Source: Verrucomicrobiaceae bacterium
GTDB taxonomy: Bacteria; Verrucomicrobiota; Verrucomicrobiia; Verrucomicrobiales; Verrucomicrobiaceae
DNA length: 64,000 bases
Assembly (NCBI GenBank): GCA_016713245.1
Contig: JADJPM010000001.1
Location: 186,001-250,000 of the forward strand
Reading direction: 5' to 3'
The position numbers and the translations under genes were made by a program. The first letter of the stretch is position 1; each line of letters opens with the position of its first letter. Below, one piece after another: positions 60,649-64,000 of this stretch. The notes beneath the pieces were generated by a model, which was not told where the DNA came from, did not search any database, and worked only from the letters and a program-made list of their open reading frames with translations.

Positions 60649-62627
60649 ATGAAAACACGCCTCACCACACTCTCTGCGTTCCTCTGCGTCCTCTGCGGCT
60701 CAATTCAGGCCGCCGATTTCGTCCTCGCCTCCAAAGACACGCCGCCGGTGCCGATCATCGTCTTTAAAGACGCACCACCGCGCACGCGAGAGGCCGCGGA
60801 CACGCTTGCGGGCTACATTGAGAAGATCAGCGGCCAAAAGCCCACGGTGATCGATGGCGCGCCTCAGGCGATGCCGGACAGCGCGATCTGGGTCGGCGTG
60901 CAGCCGGAGGTGAGGGCGTTGTTTCCGAAGGTGGACTTTGATTTCCAACATCCCGAGGAGATCGTGATCGCGGCGAATGAAAAGCATGTCGTCATTGCCG
61001 GACGTGATCGCTGGGACCCGGCGCGGATGGAGGTGCGGGCGCGGGAAAGCGTGACCAAGGGCGTGCAGCAGGAGTATGGCACCATCAATGCCGTTTACAC
61101 CTTCCTGCAGGACCAGCTCGGCGTGCGCTGGCTGTGGCCGGGCGAACTCGGCGAGGATGTGCCGAAGCGCGAGCGCCTCGCGCTCAGCGTGCCTTTGGAA
61201 TACCGCTATCATCCGCAGATGCGGGCGCGTGGCAGCATGTTCCACTTCTCTTCGCTCGGCTACAAGGGTTACGGCAGGTCGCACGAGTGGACGATGCGGC
61301 AGCGGCTACAGCTTTGCTCGCTGTCGATGGATGGCGGGCCTGGCTTTGGCGACTGGTGGGATCGTTATCACGAGAAGCATCCCGAAATCTTCGCGCTCCA
61401 GCCCGATGGCACGCGCAGCGGATTCCCGGACCCGCACACGGCGAAGCTTTGCATGTCGAACCCGAAGGTGTGGGAGCTGTGGCTCGAGCAGGTGGCCGGG
61501 GCGCTTGAAATGGACCCGCATCGCACCGTCTTCAATGCCACGCCCAACGACGGCTGGGCCAGCGGCCACTGCGTGTGTGACAAGTGCAGCGCGTGGGATC
61601 ATCCCGATGGCGAGCCGCGTGGGTTCAACTGGGCGAAACGCAAAGAAACACGCCCCGCCACGAGCGATCGCGACGTCACCTTCGCCAACAAGCTCGGTGA
61701 GCTGCTCAAACAAAAGTATCCCGGCAAAGACTATCGCGTCTTGATGCTCAGCTACGGCCACTCCCGCCCCGCACCGGTCAAAGCGCGGCCTGCGGACAAC
61801 GTCATCATGAGCATGGTGGCAAACTTCCTCGGCCGCGCTGGCCTCGTGGATAGCGGCTCGACGCGCGGCGACACGTTTCGGGAGCAATTTGAAGCCTGGG
61901 CAAAAATCGTGCCCTCCATGTTCTGGCGGCCCAATACCGGCAGCCCCGCCGGCTGGCAGCAGGGACTGCCGGACCTCCACGTCGCGCAGACGATCCGTGA
62001 TTTCAAAGACGTGGCTGCAGCGAATTGCATGGGCATCTACATTGACAGCGTGTGGGAGCACTGGGCGACACAAGGGCCGCTTTACTACATCATGGGCAGC
62101 TCGCGTGGAATCCCGCCGCTGATCCGGAAGCGATCCTCAGCGACTACTACAGCCGCGCCTTCGGCCCCGCCGCGCCGCATGTGCGCGAGTATTTCGAGAG
62201 CATCGAAAAGGAGCGCATGCCCTTCGCAGTAAAGAACGCCGAGGCAGGCGTCTTCACCCTCCCGCAGCTCTATTCCGACGTGCTGCTCACGGCCTCGCAG
62301 ACCCGTCTCGACCGCGCCGCTGCTGCCGTGCCTGCCGATTCCATTTTCGCCAAACGCGTCGCCTTCATCCAGGCCGGACTTACGCACACGAAACTGGTGA
62401 TGGGCATCACCACGCTCATGGACGGCTACTGGAAGAAAAAGGACCCCGCCATCGCCGAGCGCGTGAAGCAAAACTGGGCGGCGCTGGAGAAAAACGCGGC
62501 CGACCATCCCTACTCGATCAACTGGGGCCCCCTGCGCCCCAACACGCCGCGCGCAGCAGGCCTGCATCCCGACGGTCCACCGCCGAGGCCGAAAAGGAAG
62601 CGCGTGAATGATCTCGACCTGAACTAG
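60649..62627 (+). pseudogene. Secreted DUF4838 family protein, frameshifted near the C-terminus
   Basis: From the ATG at 60649 (signal peptide LTTLSAFLCVLCGSIQAAD) the frame runs through the DUF4838 core (TINAVYTFLQDQLGVRWLWPG, WWDRYHEKHPEIFALQPDGTR, FNATPNDGWASGHCVCDKCS) to LYYIMG at about 62096. There a run of three G (four needed) shifts the frame; QLAWNPAADPEAILSDYYSRAFG continues in another frame to 62627. Repairing one base gives a protein of about 660 residues, similar to the intact paralogue at 49793. As written, the product would end 16 kDa early with a nonsense tail. Decay or a homopolymer sequencing error are both possible. Confidence 0.75.
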
Positions 62628-62699
62628 CTCGCCTGTCGCTCATGTTTCGCCCTCGTGCCGAGGTCCGGCCTCGCCGCCGCGTTCGGCATCACGGTCGGC

Positions 62700-63031
62700 A
62701 AATCGGCCACGCCGACCCCGCCATGTATCGCGGCGAAAACCTCCTGCTCGCCGACCTGCAAACGAAGTTCCGCCAGGATCAAACCAGCCGCACCGGCAAT
62801 CCGGCGATCCCCGCCGCCCCGCAACTCGTCCCCCGCAACGACAGCGAGAACCCCGAGTGGCGAAAAATCGAAACCGCCTGGCGCGAAACCGAACTCCACC
62901 AAACCGGCAGCACCCTCACCCCGCTCCATTTTGAAGACTTCATCCCCGCTACGGACAATCCGCTGAGCAAGGCCAGCGATGGGAAGCCGGTGGGGTTGGA
63001 GCAGGAGAAGCTTCAATCTGCTAGACTGTGA
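62700..63031 (+). pseudogene. C-terminal remnant of a beta-helix protein
   Basis: The stretch YRGENLLLADLQTKF ... TGNPAIPAAPQLVP ... LHFEDFIPATDNPLSKASDGKPVGLEQ parallels the last ~110 residues of the interrupted beta-helix protein (RFGNPGLPVVKELSP, LDFHLFIAAPDHPLAKAADGNPIGLDP). Nothing upstream of about 62700 continues the match, so only the C-terminal end of a second family member remains. The following 63032-63198 is without a clear gene; a short open stretch there (ETQVHRPYKPADGWKAALTE) may be another remnant. Confidence 0.6.
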
Positions 63032-63198
63032 AACTCAGGTTCACCGCCCTTACAAACCTGCTGATGGCTGGAAAGCCGCGCTCACTGAGCAGCAGGCAAA
63101 GTTGGATCGACTCAGCTCAAGCCACCAACCCATGATAGCCACAATTTTGTGAAGTTGCACCCTGACGCCGTATTCCGTTACATGTTCACGCCTCGCCC

Positions 63199-64000
63199 AT
63201 GTCCCACATCGCTCCCCACGCCAACTCCTTTGAGACCTCGCTCTTCTGCCAACGCTTGAAGACTCTGGCCGATGAACCCGGTGCCAGCATCTCGCTGAAG
63301 AATCTCTGCACCGCCACGGAGCGTCTAATGAGTTGCAGCGAAGCCATCAGCAGCCGCGTGATTGAGCATTTGCCTCAGTTCACGCTACACGATGGCACAC
63401 ATCTCTGGAACGTGCTCAGCTTCATGGAGGAGCTGGCGGGAGGAAAAAAGGCAATCGCCAAGCTCGGTGCGGGCGATTGCGCTATGGCCGTGTGGGCCTG
63501 CTTCATCCATGATCTCGGCATGGTGCTGGAGGCCACCGAACTCGCAGCGCTCGATGCGGAGGATCACTGCGACTTAAGTGCTGCGGCACAAGGTCTAACC
63601 GTCCCTACTGACGATCAACGAGTTAAGGACTGGCGAGCCTACCGCGACGGCCACGAGCACTGGGAGGACATCCGCAAGGGCCCGCGCAGCGAGACCAGCC
63701 GCATGAGGCTCGGTATCATCCGCGCCGCCTTCGTGCGCGACACGCACGCCCGCATCGACACCCACACCGGGCACTGCCGCATCGCCGACTGGCTTGCCTT
63801 CCTGCAAGACAACGACCGCCTGATCGCCCAAGCGCTTGATGATTTCGCGCTGTCGAAGCGCATCGTTCCAGTTGCGGTTAGTCACAATCAAGACATCGCC
63901 TGGCTGCCGCGTCAGTTGGAGACGTTGATGACGCGGGACCGCGTTCATGCGGAAAACCTCGGCCACAGTCTGGGCACCATCCACTGGACCTGGATCGGCT
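63199..64000 (+). CDS. HD-domain protein (HD-CE-like), partial at window end
   Basis: The frame is open from the ATG at 63199 to the end of the window (267 codons, no stop). It contains an HD-type metal site: FTLHDGTHLWNVLSFMEEL early, then WACFIHDLGMVLEATELAAL, and later LGHSLGTIHW. The HDGTHLWNV / FIHDLGM spacing resembles HD domains that precede ATPase or Hsp90-like regions in large proteins of bacterial conflict systems, but the downstream part is not visible. It probably hydrolyses a phosphate ester or nucleotide. It has no signal peptide. Its position to the right of defence-like genes fits an accessory role. Confidence 0.6.
   Translation, partial: MSHIAPHANSFETSLFCQRLKTLADEPGASISLKNLCTATERLMSCSEAISSRVIEHLPQFTLHDGTHLWNVLSFMEELAGGKKAIAKLGAGDCAMAVWACFIHDLGMVLEATELAALDAEDHCDLSAAAQGLTVPTDDQRVKDWRAYRDGHEHWEDIRKGPRSETSRMRLGIIRAAFVRDTHARIDTHTGHCRIADWLAFLQDNDRLIAQALDDFALSKRIVPVAVSHNQDIAWLPRQLETLMTRDRVHAENLGHSLGTIHWTWIG

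Overview
The window looks like chromosomal DNA of a Verrucomicrobiota bacterium, most likely a Verrucomicrobiaceae-type or closely related PVC lineage. Evidence: high G+C; four formylglycine-type sulfatases; a planctomycete-style cytochrome/DUF1592 protein paired with a DUF1552 protein; a PVC-type membrane-bound dehydrogenase fused to a ThuA domain; ECF sigma/anti-sigma pairs of the Rhodopirellula/Verrucomicrobium type; many secreted hydrolases (SGNH, ceramidase-like, DUF4838, parallel beta-helix). No rRNA, tRNA or CRISPR array was seen.

Layout. 1-7.8 kb: DUF3445 oxidase, ROK kinase, a four-helix-bundle gene between 54-bp direct repeats, a divergent Ppx/GppA-HD protein, an SGNH hydrolase, a c-type cytochrome and a sulfatase. 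7.9-22.6 kb: a mostly minus-strand block of phosphoesterase, sulfatases, DUF1552, GxxExxY, DUF1592 cytochrome, the dehydrogenase-ThuA fusion, an AraC regulator and an SGNH hydrolase, punctuated by a palindromic repeat family (arms with CGACAGAAGAATGGGGACAG). 22.7-24.2 kb: an IS481-like element with a twice-frameshifted transposase, sitting inside one of those palindromes. 24.2-30 kb: two sigma/anti-sigma pairs bracketing a YHYH/EF-hand/PEBP protein. 30-37.6 kb: a sulfatase, then an ECF42-type operon (DUF1579, PhnB-like VOC, SRPBCC, two YciI, sigma factor) with a second four-helix-bundle insertion, six REP palindromes and the cognate RAYT transposase. One REP is split by a 267-bp MITE. 37.6-44.8 kb: secreted catabolic enzymes.

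44.9-57 kb is accessory. It starts with an XRE/ImmA-IrrE pair and an RHH-GNAT pair on the minus strand. Diverging from these is a compact three-gene ubiquitin-like module: a three-domain multiubiquitin protein, a DUF6791-ThiF E1-like protein and a DUF6527 zinc-binding protein. After a DUF4838 gene and a sialidase-like gene comes a two-gene nuclease-helicase system resembling Hachiman/AbpAB. 57.1-63 kb holds paralogous beta-helix and DUF4838 genes, three of which are broken (nonsense, frameshift, truncation). The window ends inside an HD-domain gene.

The most notable points are the ubiquitin-like module, which has no E2 or JAB peptidase, no C-terminal Gly-Gly and no obvious E1 catalytic cysteine; the Hachiman-like pair; and repeated insertion of passenger genes and transposons in or next to palindromic repeats.
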